Shown: positions 43,219 through 50,160 of the stretch, one piece after another | Numbering within the stretch: the stretch's first letter is position 1 | How the letters are laid out: the number at the start of each line of letters is the position of its first letter | Source: WHUA01 sp964585785 | Lineage (GTDB): Bacteria > Pseudomonadota > Alphaproteobacteria > UBA8366 | DNA: 64,000 nt | Direction: 5' to 3' | Assembly: GCA_964585785.1 (NCBI GenBank) | Contig: CAZPFL010000003.1 | Span: 1-64,000 of the forward strand | Program-made: the position numbers and the translations under genes | The notes under the pieces: model-generated | What the model was told of the DNA's origin: nothing | What the model saw: only the letters and a program-made list of their open reading frames with translations | Databases searched by the model: none

Positions 43219-44280
43219 TTGCCCCCGACTACAGCCACACGCGCCGCCGAAGGCATCAACGCCATCCTTGTTTACGTCGGGAGCAATCCCGACGACGCGA
43301 TTGGCGAAAATATTCTCAAACTACCCTTCCTGCGCGCGCTGAAATCGGCCTTTCCCGATGCCCGCCTCACCTGGATCGCCGGAGTCGGCCCATGCCAGTT
43401 CCAAGGGATTCTGGCGCAACTGGTGGACGGAATGATCGACGAATGCCTGACCGACTTTCGGATCGACGATTCGGCCAAGGAGCTGCTCCTACGCTGGCGG
43501 CCGATGCCGGGCCGCGGATTCGACATGATAATCGATGCGCAGCGCAACGCCGTCAGAACGCTCGTGCTTCGGCGGATTCCGCACCGTTTGTTCATTTCCG
43601 GATGCTGGCGCTATTTCTTCTCCGACGTGAAGCCGCCTGAGGAACTCGTGCATCCAAGGCTTCTTAGCGACCGGTTGCTGGGACTCGCCGCAGCGGCAAC
43701 GGGCGAAATCGTCCGACCATCGCACATCTGGCCGCTCTCACCTAAATGGCTCGATGCCGCCGCGCGTCTGTTACCGAGCGGCCCGACGTATATCGGCCTT
43801 GCTCCCGGGGCCGGAAAGCAAGGAACCGGCAAATGCTGGCCGTTGGACCGGTTCCTGGCGCTCGCCGACGAGCAACGGCAAAAAGGCCGTCAGCCAGTAT
43901 TCTTTATCGGGCCCGAAGAGAAGGCATGGCTCGACAGAATCCGCCGCGAGGCGCCCTATGCCTTGCTGCCCGAGTGGAGCGATGAAGCAGAGCGTGGCGG
44001 CTTGAAGGGGCCGGCCCTTGCCATGGCGCTCGCCCACCAGGTCGATGTGGCGATCGCGAATTGTTCGGGGATCGGCCATATCCTGGCCGCCGGCGGCGCC
44101 CGTATGGTTTCCTTGTATGGACCCACGCAGCCCAGCAAGTATGCGCCCTATACGCCGACCTTGATCGCCCTCCGCGCACAGGATTTCGGCGCGTCCGGCA
44201 ATATCGAAAACATTCCGATGCAAGCAGTCAGCGCGGCTATCGATCGACACCTCGAGCGAACGGTCGCCGAGGCGACCTAG
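43219..44280 (+). CDS. glycosyltransferase family 9 (heptosyltransferase-like)
   Basis: The protein has 353 residues from a TTG with AAGGAAAG just upstream; no ATG fits better. The GT-B fold marks are IGENILKLPFLRALKSAFPDARLTWI at the N-side and, at the C-side, the nucleotide-sugar loop IGLAPGAGKQGTGKCWPLDRF with the later DVAIANCSGIGHILAAGGARMVSLYGPT. Such enzymes transfer heptose or a similar sugar to the lipopolysaccharide core on the cytoplasmic side of the inner membrane. Pairing with DUF6165 supports glycan synthesis. The exact sugar cannot be told. Confidence 0.88.
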   Translation: MPPTTATRAAEGINAILVYVGSNPDDAIGENILKLPFLRALKSAFPDARLTWIAGVGPCQFQGILAQLVDGMIDECLTDFRIDDSAKELLLRWRPMPGRGFDMIIDAQRNAVRTLVLRRIPHRLFISGCWRYFFSDVKPPEELVHPRLLSDRLLGLAAAATGEIVRPSHIWPLSPKWLDAAARLLPSGPTYIGLAPGAGKQGTGKCWPLDRFLALADEQRQKGRQPVFFIGPEEKAWLDRIRREAPYALLPEWSDEAERGGLKGPALAMALAHQVDVAIANCSGIGHILAAGGARMVSLYGPTQPSKYAPYTPTLIALRAQDFGASGNIENIPMQAVSAAIDRHLERTVAEAT

Positions 44281-44291
44281 CCGATCCGCGG

Positions 44292-44735
44292 TCACCGCTG
44301 CGTCGGCGTGTTCCCCATAGACGACCGCCGTTCCGCGCTTTCCGCTTGCGGGTCGACGCGCACCGGCTCGCCGGGAAGCGCTCGGGCATATCCCATCTGG
44401 ACCAACCTGCCGGCGAGGTCGACCTTTGCCGCGAAGCAATGTCCGAGCATTTCGGTTCGCAACGGCGCTTCCCGAACCTTGCAACGCAGCCTGACTCCGG
44501 CGATAAGGCCTTGAAGGAAACGTCGGCCTTTCTCACCCTCTGGTGACGCCGGGTCCGGCGCGGCGATGCCCGATAACCGGATCCGCTGCCCCCAGATTTC
44601 AACGGTCGAGGTGTCGATAACCTGGGCGTCACCCTCGATAACGAGCATGTCCGCCCACGCCAAGGGCACACCGATCGGCGCGGAGCCAATCAGCAAGGCC
44701 ACCGGAAAGGTCGAAAAGGGCTTAAATCCCATCAA
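44292..44735 (-). CDS. staphylococcal-nuclease-fold protein, probably inactive
   Basis: The protein has 147 residues with a signal peptide (ALLIGSAPIGVPLAWA). The SNase barrel start is recognisable: GDAQVIDTSTVEIWGQRIRLSGIAAPDP. Compared with the active family pattern D-DT and RL-GID-PE, the calcium aspartates are replaced (Asp21 to Ser, Asp40 to Ala), the general base Glu43 is Asp, and the arginine of the R-GR motif is His. It is therefore likely a secreted, non-catalytic relative. The gene is convergent with the GT9 gene, 11 bases away, with a final QR tail. Confidence 0.75.
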   Translation of the reverse strand: MMGFKPFSTFPVALLIGSAPIGVPLAWADMLVIEGDAQVIDTSTVEIWGQRIRLSGIAAPDPASPEGEKGRRFLQGLIAGVRLRCKVREAPLRTEMLGHCFAAKVDLAGRLVQMGYARALPGEPVRVDPQAESAERRSSMGNTPTQR

Positions 44736-45017
44736 GGCACGAGACCAATGCGCCGGCGCGACCTATGCGCCCACAACACCGCACCTTGCGTCCTGGTGAT
44801 TGAAGAAGGCTTAACATCGACCATCTTCCCGTCGCGCCACGGTGTGAAAAGCGCCTGAATTTCCTGAGAAATCAAGCTGCTTAACCAAAAATCAATCATT
44901 TTGAGTGGTTTAATAGGTTTGCTCGGCTCTGCGACCTGTCGCCTCGGGCACGGTGCCGGCGCTTCTGGCGCCCCCGAATTTTCCAAGAACGGCGAGCCAC
45001 ATCTACTGGAGGGCAAG

Positions 45018-46019
45018 TTGGATTTCGTCGTGACCTTCGTCTTCTGCTTACTGCTTGCCACGCTATATCTTGGACCGTCGATCGTCGCGGTCTGCCGGCA
45101 CCATTTTCGAACGCCCCAGATCATCGCGGTAAATATTCTGCTCGGCTGGACCATCGTCGGGCTGTTCTGGGCTTTCGTCTGGGCTTTGTCGTCGACCCGT
45201 CCGCGGTCGAAAGATGGGACGGATGCGCTGTCGACCGATTTCGCCGAGCGGCTTTTCCAAAACCGAAACATCGTCCGCCAGCCTGATGGCGGCGCGATCG
45301 TGTATCCGGGGCTGCTGGCCGACGAGGCTTATTGGCTCAGCGCCCCGGACTTCCGAACGTATTTGCAGATGCGTGCCCAGGAAGCACACCGGAATTTCCC
45401 GCGAGCGCTGATCATCCTCATTTCGGCCGGTGGGCTTTTCTTGGCCTTCCGCGAGTGGATGGGCCTTGAGCACGGCATGGCGCCGGCGATCCTTCTGTTC
45501 ATCGCCATCACGCTCTTTGTCACCGCCTGGGATCTCGTGTTCCGGCCGCGCCGCAAGTTTCTCGCGGCATTCCCCAAAGCGCCGCGGACGCATGACCCGA
45601 TACGCCAGCAACGGAAGACGCTTGCCGGGATGGTGGCGTTCGACCCGCTGATTTGCGTCGGCGCGACGGCGCTCTGCTTCGGTCTTATCGTAAGCCTGAC
45701 AGCCTCGTTGCTGTTCGGGGCTCAGCAGCCGCAGCTGCGGGCGCAGGATGGCGCCATGCTCATCCTCGGCTTCACAATCTTGAGCGTCGGCGGGACCTTC
45801 TACGGCCATTTGGCCTGGCATCATCTGCGCTTCTTCATGAAGCATCGCCGCGCCCCCACGCAAGACGATCTCGACACGCTGGGAACCGGCGTGCGGGCGC
45901 CGGGCCTCGCCACCGCCATGGCGTCGCCCGTCGTGAGCAGCATGCCCGCGCCCAGCAATGGGGGCCGCTCAAGCCGGGGCCTGGCCGCCGCCCTGCGCAG
46001 CGGGGCGCGACCACGCTGA
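45018..46019 (+). CDS. membrane protein with N-terminal superinfection-immunity domain
   Basis: The protein has 333 residues from a TTG with GGAGGG four bases upstream; a longer frame from 44901 lacks a site. The first 60 residues match the phage superinfection-immunity (Imm) pattern, two helices around LGPSIVAVCRHH and NILLGWTIVGLFWAFVWAL. A soluble stretch of about 60 residues (YPGLLADEAYWLSAPDF) follows, then four more helices. The end is a flexible basic tail. The Imm domain in T4-type phages blocks entry of DNA from a second phage. The added helical part is unknown. The protein may be an inner-membrane barrier or simply a conserved envelope protein. Confidence 0.75.
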   Translation: MDFVVTFVFCLLLATLYLGPSIVAVCRHHFRTPQIIAVNILLGWTIVGLFWAFVWALSSTRPRSKDGTDALSTDFAERLFQNRNIVRQPDGGAIVYPGLLADEAYWLSAPDFRTYLQMRAQEAHRNFPRALIILISAGGLFLAFREWMGLEHGMAPAILLFIAITLFVTAWDLVFRPRRKFLAAFPKAPRTHDPIRQQRKTLAGMVAFDPLICVGATALCFGLIVSLTASLLFGAQQPQLRAQDGAMLILGFTILSVGGTFYGHLAWHHLRFFMKHRRAPTQDDLDTLGTGVRAPGLATAMASPVVSSMPAPSNGGRSSRGLAAALRSGARPR

Positions 46020-46351
46020 GCTTGCCGTCTGGCCGCAATCAACGGCTAAACCGCATATCATATTACCGCTATTGCGGAATTTTGGCCTGCAGCCATCCTT
46101 TTTCAAGTAGGAGATAAATCCCTAATCCGGGCTGAAATCCTGGGTCGTTAACGATAACAGGCCGTCTATCGCGTTGAATTCCCCCAACTGCCGCTAAATT
46201 GCCATAATGCGGACTGAGAACGGCCCCAGTCCCTTACTAATATACAAAGATTGGGAGCGTATCAGGGCTCATGGCATGAACCATGCGCCTGAAATAATTA
46301 GAAAAATTGAGGCAACGGTGGCACCTGGTCAGTCAAGACGAGGTGAGTACC
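46020..46351. other. AT-richer spacer without a supported gene
   Basis: The GC content drops here. A 92-codon frame from 46207 has no ribosome site and its second half only shadows the zinc-ribbon gene in another frame. No strong hairpin with a U-tract is seen. The region probably carries the promoter for the zinc-ribbon gene. Confidence 0.4.
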
Positions 46352-46564
46352 ATGTTGCATACGGCAAATCAGCGCTGGCCCCGCGTCCTAATCGGCCTGG
46401 GCAACGGACTATCCAAATGCACCAAATGCGGCTTGGCATTTGTCGCCAAGCAACCGACGCAGCACACCTGCAGCAAATGCAGTGACTCTCGGAAGCAGAG
46501 CACGCGTCGGACGCCCTATCCCGGCCAAGCCGCCAAACCGGTGAAGCGCCCTGGCCACGGCTGA
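46352..46564 (+). CDS. small zinc-ribbon protein
   Basis: The protein has 70 residues. Two CxxC knuckles 14 residues apart (CTKCGL and CSKC) make a zinc ribbon in the middle, and the tail is basic and proline-rich (KQSTRRTPYPGQAAKPVKRP). AGGTGAG stands four bases before the ATG; a GTG nine bases earlier is also in frame. It could bind nucleic acid or protein. The family is not recognised. It heads the accessory cluster that continues to 49.1 kb and points towards the leftward DUF6362 operon. Confidence 0.6.
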   Translation: MLHTANQRWPRVLIGLGNGLSKCTKCGLAFVAKQPTQHTCSKCSDSRKQSTRRTPYPGQAAKPVKRPGHG

Positions 46565-46816
46565 GCATTCTGACGGGTCGGAGCCGGGCGCGCATTGCCT
46601 CATACGGCACGCCCACTTTGCCGCGGAAAGCAAGAGAATAACCTCTTGATCACGCGGAACGGACCGGGGCGCCAACCGGCGGTCGTAAGACAGGCCATGC
46701 GCCCGTGAGGCCATCCGATATTCGGTAAGGCCTCTACGATCTATCCCGTACAATCCGGCATAGCCCGCCGCATTCATTCGACACGCGGCTCATTGCCGAT
46801 CGCTCGCATCTTTGAA

Positions 46817-47374
46817 TCACCCCAAAGATCTTGGCCGCGTCCGGCGCGGACCACCTTTGGCCACCTTCTCACTGGTCAATGCGACCGCGATCTCGGCGAG
46901 CGCTCGGTCGTGCCATGCGCGTATCGTATCGTGATGCAGCCCGAACATACGCCCGAGCTTGCGATAGCTCACGACGTGACGGCCGCTGACCGGGTGAATC
47001 AGCGCCCGGGCCAGACATAATCGCCGCTTGCGCTGGTCGGTATAACGCCACAGCCACTCGAGGACCTCGTCCATCCGTCCCACCGATCGGGCGGACGGCG
47101 ACGCACGGACCTGATTGTATCCCAGGGAAAAATCCTGCTTCACCTCGTCCGATGCGCCGATCAGGGCGACGAATGCATCCTCGTACCCGCGGACAACATC
47201 GGGCCAGCGGGATCGGTCGTCTTTCGGAAGCGATCCGCTCGGCAGCGGCAAGGACATCAAGGTGCGGCCCGCATCCTCGAGCCGTTGGCGCACCTCCTCC
47301 GGCGTCCACGTCGTTGCGAGGTCCGCGGCCTGCGCCGATGGTCGCAGCCGTTCCGCGCCTTTGCGAAGCGCCAT
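46817..47374 (-). CDS. DUF6362 family protein (phage-associated)
   Basis: The protein has 185 residues from the ATG two bases after the stop of the upstream gene (TGAAATG); a longer frame overlaps that gene. TWTPEEVRQRLEDAGRTLMSLP at the start, WPDVVRGYEDAF, MDEVLEWLWRY and a final helix-turn-helix-like VSYRKLGRMFGLHHDTIRAWHDRALAEIA fit the DUF6362 family, which I associate with prophages and genomic islands. It may bind DNA. It is the last gene of a three-gene leftward operon. Confidence 0.75.
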   Translation of the reverse strand: MALRKGAERLRPSAQAADLATTWTPEEVRQRLEDAGRTLMSLPLPSGSLPKDDRSRWPDVVRGYEDAFVALIGASDEVKQDFSLGYNQVRASPSARSVGRMDEVLEWLWRYTDQRKRRLCLARALIHPVSGRHVVSYRKLGRMFGLHHDTIRAWHDRALAEIAVALTSEKVAKGGPRRTRPRSLG

Positions 47375-47375
47375 T

Positions 47376-47591
47376 TCAGCGAGGCAAGCCGTTGTGGAGG
47401 TCGGATTTGACCGTGTAGCAGACAATGCGCCCATCACCGCTGCGAACTGGCGCAACCCGGCAGTGAACATGATAGCCGGAGTCCGCCCATGCCGCCTCGA
47501 TCGCGCGGGCCAACTGCCGCGCCCCTTTGCGGCGCATGCAGAAATCGACTCTGTTTTCGGCGGGACCAGGAGTGAATGGCGGCACCTTCAT
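47376..47591 (-). CDS. small island protein (71 residues), unknown family
   Basis: The protein has 71 residues from an ATG with a very strong GGGGAGGGG site. It begins MKVPPFTPGPAENRVDFCM and has the run ARQLARAIEAAWADSGYHVHC followed by VRSGDGRIVCYTVKSDLHNGLP. Similar short proteins with this AWW-Y-V----R--R pattern occur beside phage genes, but I cannot name the family. Its stop is one base from the DUF6362 ATG and its start overlaps the stop of the preceding tiny gene (ATGA), so the three are coupled. Confidence 0.7.
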   Translation of the reverse strand: MKVPPFTPGPAENRVDFCMRRKGARQLARAIEAAWADSGYHVHCRVAPVRSGDGRIVCYTVKSDLHNGLPR

Positions 47592-47743
47592 TCGCCCCTC
47601 CCCGCCGCCGGGCGAGCGTCGAGCGCTTGCGGCTCCCAAACGGATACGGTGCCGGATTGGGTGCCGGATTGGGCGAAAACCGGCATTCCAAAGTATGTTC
47701 TTGTTTTGTTCGATCGTTGGTGACGGCGGCTCAGTGCCAGCAT
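47588..47743 (-). CDS. tiny first gene of the leftward operon (51 residues)
   Basis: The protein has 51 residues, MLALSRRHQRSNKTRTYFGM at the start, with GGGAGGG six bases before the ATG. A short duplication (QSGTQSGT) is caused by a nine-base direct repeat in the DNA. Its TGA overlaps the next ATG by four bases (ATGA), which supports translation. No domain is recognised. It may be a leader peptide or a small DNA-binding or toxin-like protein. Composition gives no clearer answer. Confidence 0.45.
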   Translation of the reverse strand: MLALSRRHQRSNKTRTYFGMPVFAQSGTQSGTVSVWEPQALDARPAAGRGE

Positions 47744-47795
47744 GTGACGCCCTCCCTGTGCGCGATAATGACGATAGCGATTACAACTGTGTGAA

Positions 47796-47842
47796 TTTAC
47801 CGCACATCTGTCAAATAAATTCGTTGCGTTTTGTACGGTAAG
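47796..47842 (+). promoter_or_regulatory. operator/promoter candidate before the HTH regulator
   Basis: Two arms, TTTACCGCACA (47796-47806) and TGTACGGTAAG (47832-47842), form an inverted repeat matching at nine of eleven positions with a 25-base spacer. The right arm lies between TTGCGT (47824) and TTATCT (47847), a 17-base-spaced promoter-like pair reading towards the regulator gene. The left arm lies near the start of the leftward operon's control region. This layout suits autoregulation and control of both directions by the HTH protein. A related element, TTCGTACGGT, is at 48511-48520. Confidence 0.5.
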
Positions 47843-47877
47843 TCTGTTATCTTTTCCTAATTCAGAGTGGCAATCGA

Positions 47878-48420
47878 ATGACGATGAGCACGAATTCAAA
47901 GGCCTCCTTGGAACTCAAGCGATTCCGGGAACAAGCTGGTTATTCGGTCCGCCAACTTGCTGCGGCCCTGCGCGACACCGGCTCGAAATACGGTCAATCC
48001 CCTTCCTCTTACGCCTACTACGAGAACGAATATAAGAAACCATACCTACCGATGGACCTCGTCGATGCGTTGGTCCCACTGCTGCGTGACCGCGGCTCGC
48101 CGCCTATCGGCGAACGGCAAATTCTCGCCTTGGGCGGCCGTAACAGCCTGTGGTCCATGCGGGTGAATTTTAATGAAAAGCCGAAATTCAAGACGAAAAT
48201 TGAAATCGAGACGGACCTCCTTGCCGAAGTGATCAGAGGCGTTGAGCTGGAAACAGAGGCTCTGGATTTGCGCCTAACCGGCCTGCAGCAGGCGCGGCTG
48301 GTTGCCGAGATCTGCCGCCGGGTCGCCGCGATCGACAGCACCCAGCAACCGGGCCTGATCGAGTGGGAAGTCGCGCACGCCTGCCGGCTCGCGAAGGCGT
48401 TCCTTCAGTCGAACGAATAG
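47878..48420 (+). CDS. XRE-type helix-turn-helix regulator
   Basis: The protein has 180 residues. The helix-turn-helix lies in residues about 10-65 (LKRFREQAGYSVRQLAAALRD, then SSYAYYENEYKKPYLPM). The remainder is a charged segment without the S24 peptidase fold, so it is not a LexA/CI-type self-cleaving repressor. It is divergent from the three small leftward genes and precedes two small rightward genes, the place of a control gene in a phage-like or island module. An inverted repeat lies in its promoter. GC content is lower than in nearby housekeeping genes. Confidence 0.82.
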   Translation: MTMSTNSKASLELKRFREQAGYSVRQLAAALRDTGSKYGQSPSSYAYYENEYKKPYLPMDLVDALVPLLRDRGSPPIGERQILALGGRNSLWSMRVNFNEKPKFKTKIEIETDLLAEVIRGVELETEALDLRLTGLQQARLVAEICRRVAAIDSTQQPGLIEWEVAHACRLAKAFLQSNE

Positions 48421-48510
48421 CGACCGCGCGCCCGCCCGCCATCTGCGACGCCGCAGCGAAACGGCCCGCAGCGATTTCGCTTCAGTTGCCGTTGCGGCCA
48501 AATCCGAACA

Positions 48511-48520
48511 TTCGTACGGT
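48511..48520 (+). promoter_or_regulatory. possible second operator half-site
   Basis: TTCGTACGGT resembles the right arm TTTGTACGGT of the operator candidate upstream of the HTH gene, differing at one base. It lies 79 bases before the first of the two small rightward genes, with an AT-rich TCCATACAAATT just downstream. It could let the same regulator control these genes. Confidence 0.35.
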
Positions 48521-48598
48521 TTTTCCATACAAATTGGAACGCATGCGCGTCCGTTTTTCGGACACCGCAGCGGAAGAACCGGCGAGGAGCGGAAAACC

Positions 48599-48850
48599 AT
48601 GCAACGCGAACAGGACAAGGCGAAGAAAATCCCAGCCAGCCACGCGGATGCCCACCAGCCTTTCGACGAAGCGGATTGGGTCGATTGGGACCACTGGCAA
48701 ACCGTCGAAGAGCTTCAGGATTTTATGAACGACCTGGCCGACGAAACCTTCGCCGCCGATTTCAATCCTTCCGGCGAGCCAGGCGAGAGCGGACAGGGCG
48801 GCCGTATCGCCCGGCAAATCCGTCGCCACGGTCTCGAGATCGAGTGGTGA
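48599..48850 (+). CDS. small acidic protein (83 residues), unknown
   Basis: The protein has 83 residues, rich in Asp, Glu and Trp (FDEADWVDWDHWQTVEELQDF), with a glycine-rich middle and a basic end RQIRRHGLEIEW. GAGGAG lies about nine bases before the ATG. It overlaps the next gene by four bases (GTGA). An acidic tryptophan-rich protein of this size could be an inhibitor, antitoxin or DNA-mimic, but nothing in the sequence proves it. No family is recognised. Confidence 0.6.
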   Translation: MQREQDKAKKIPASHADAHQPFDEADWVDWDHWQTVEELQDFMNDLADETFAADFNPSGEPGESGQGGRIARQIRRHGLEIEW

Positions 48851-49125
48851 CCCGCGGCGAAGCGAAGGGCGCCGCCGGCCCCGGCGCCATGCACGAGGCC
48901 TTGGGGCGCGCTGAGTCCCTGGCGAGCCGGCACGGGCTTCCCACTTTCAGCGCGTGGCGCACCGGGCTCGAACGACGCTACACCGTGATGCCCCCGTGGT
49001 ATTGGAACGAGCGACATTGCCGGGAAAACTATATCGCGCACATCCGTACCGCGATTGACTGGCAGCGGCGGGAAAGTAGAATCAACCGTGGAAATAGCGG
49101 CTTCCATCGCTCCCTGATCCCTTGA
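48847..49125 (+). CDS. small basic protein (92 residues), unknown
   Basis: The protein has 92 residues from a GTG that overlaps the previous stop by four bases; the longer open frame is a shadow of the previous gene. The centre reads LPTFSAWRTGLERRYTVMPPWYW and the tail is arginine-rich (QRRESRINRGNSG). It is basic, in contrast to its acidic partner, as expected of toxin-antitoxin or effector-inhibitor pairs, but there is no motif to support that. No family is recognised. Confidence 0.55.
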   Translation: MTRGEAKGAAGPGAMHEALGRAESLASRHGLPTFSAWRTGLERRYTVMPPWYWNERHCRENYIAHIRTAIDWQRRESRINRGNSGFHRSLIP

Positions 49126-49233
49126 GCACAGGACTTTCAGACCGCGGGACGAGAAGCCAGGTCCGCCGTTCGGATCGTTGCGGAGCGAAGGGAAAGCCAT
49201 CCACTCAGGTAACGAGTTTTCACGGGAAGAATC

Positions 49234-50133
49234 ATGAAAAGCGACAATGCGATTACCGTGACGCCCGTAACGCCAGCGGCCGGGGCCTTGATTGGCGGCG
49301 TCGATCTCACCAGAGAGCTAGCGCAGGACGCGGTCAGCGCGATTCATCGGGCATTGATGCGCTATCACGTGGTCTTCTTCCGCGACCAGCACATCAGCGC
49401 CAAACAGCACGCCGATTTCGCCCGCCAATTCGGCCCGCTCCGCATGGCCCGCCGCGCGGCCTTCGACGTGCTGACGGATGTTCCTGAGATGCAGGTGCTC
49501 ATCAACGACGAGGCGCGCCCGCCGAATGTGAACCACTATCACTCGGACGGAATTTTTCGAGAAAATCCCGAGTTCGGCTCGATCCTCCGCGCGATGGAAT
49601 GCCCGGAAGCCGGCGGCGACACGATTTTCGTCAGCCTCGTCGCGGCCTATGAGGGACTCTCGCCTGGGATGAAGGCGTATCTCGAGGGTCTCAGCGCCAT
49701 GAACGATTTCATGAAACTGCACGGGAGCCCGACCAAGGCGCGCAGCTGGAAAGGCGACAATTTCGACCGCATGGACGCGATGCGCCGCGACAATCCGCCG
49801 GTCCCCCATCCGCTGGTGCGATCTCATCCGATAACCGGCCGAAAGCACCTCTATCTGTCGGAGAGCTTTACGACGCATATCATCGGTGTCGACGGCGACG
49901 AAAGCCAGCGCGTGCTGGACTTCCTGTTCCGGCATGTCGCCAAGCCTGAATACCAATGCCGTTTCGCCTGGCGGCCGGGTTCCATGGCGTTCTGGGACAA
50001 TCGCGCCGCCTTGCATTACGCGGTTGCGGATTATTGGCCGGAGAAGCGGCTGATGCACCGGGTGACGATTGTCGAGGACGCCTTGGGCGCGGTGGGGACG
50101 GCACCTTCCGGCCGGCGGCGCGCTTCGGCTTAG
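49234..50133 (+). CDS. TauD/TfdA-family 2-oxoglutarate dioxygenase (2)
   Basis: The protein has 299 residues. The iron triad is HSD in NHYHSDGIF, where most relatives have HTD, and the distal histidine is in DNRAALHYAV; the 2-oxoglutarate arginine is in KRLMHRVTI. The start PVTPAAGALIGGVDLTREL is normal for the family. It is more like the taurine/alkylsulfonate branch than the copy at 26812-27678, but the substrate is unknown. It is convergent with the MFS gene 27 bases away. Confidence 0.9.
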   Translation: MKSDNAITVTPVTPAAGALIGGVDLTRELAQDAVSAIHRALMRYHVVFFRDQHISAKQHADFARQFGPLRMARRAAFDVLTDVPEMQVLINDEARPPNVNHYHSDGIFRENPEFGSILRAMECPEAGGDTIFVSLVAAYEGLSPGMKAYLEGLSAMNDFMKLHGSPTKARSWKGDNFDRMDAMRRDNPPVPHPLVRSHPITGRKHLYLSESFTTHIIGVDGDESQRVLDFLFRHVAKPEYQCRFAWRPGSMAFWDNRAALHYAVADYWPEKRLMHRVTIVEDALGAVGTAPSGRRRASA

Positions 50134-50160
50134 GCGGCGGCGTCGTTTCACGCGCCCGGT

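Noticed and set aside
46207..46485. 92-codon plus-strand frame before the zinc-ribbon gene
   Set aside because: No ribosome site, and its second half overlaps the zinc-ribbon gene in a different frame.
47640..47680. Short direct repeat (gtgccggattgg twice) suspected as CRISPR-like or satellite
   Set aside because: Only two adjacent copies and no spacers; it is a small duplication inside a tiny gene.
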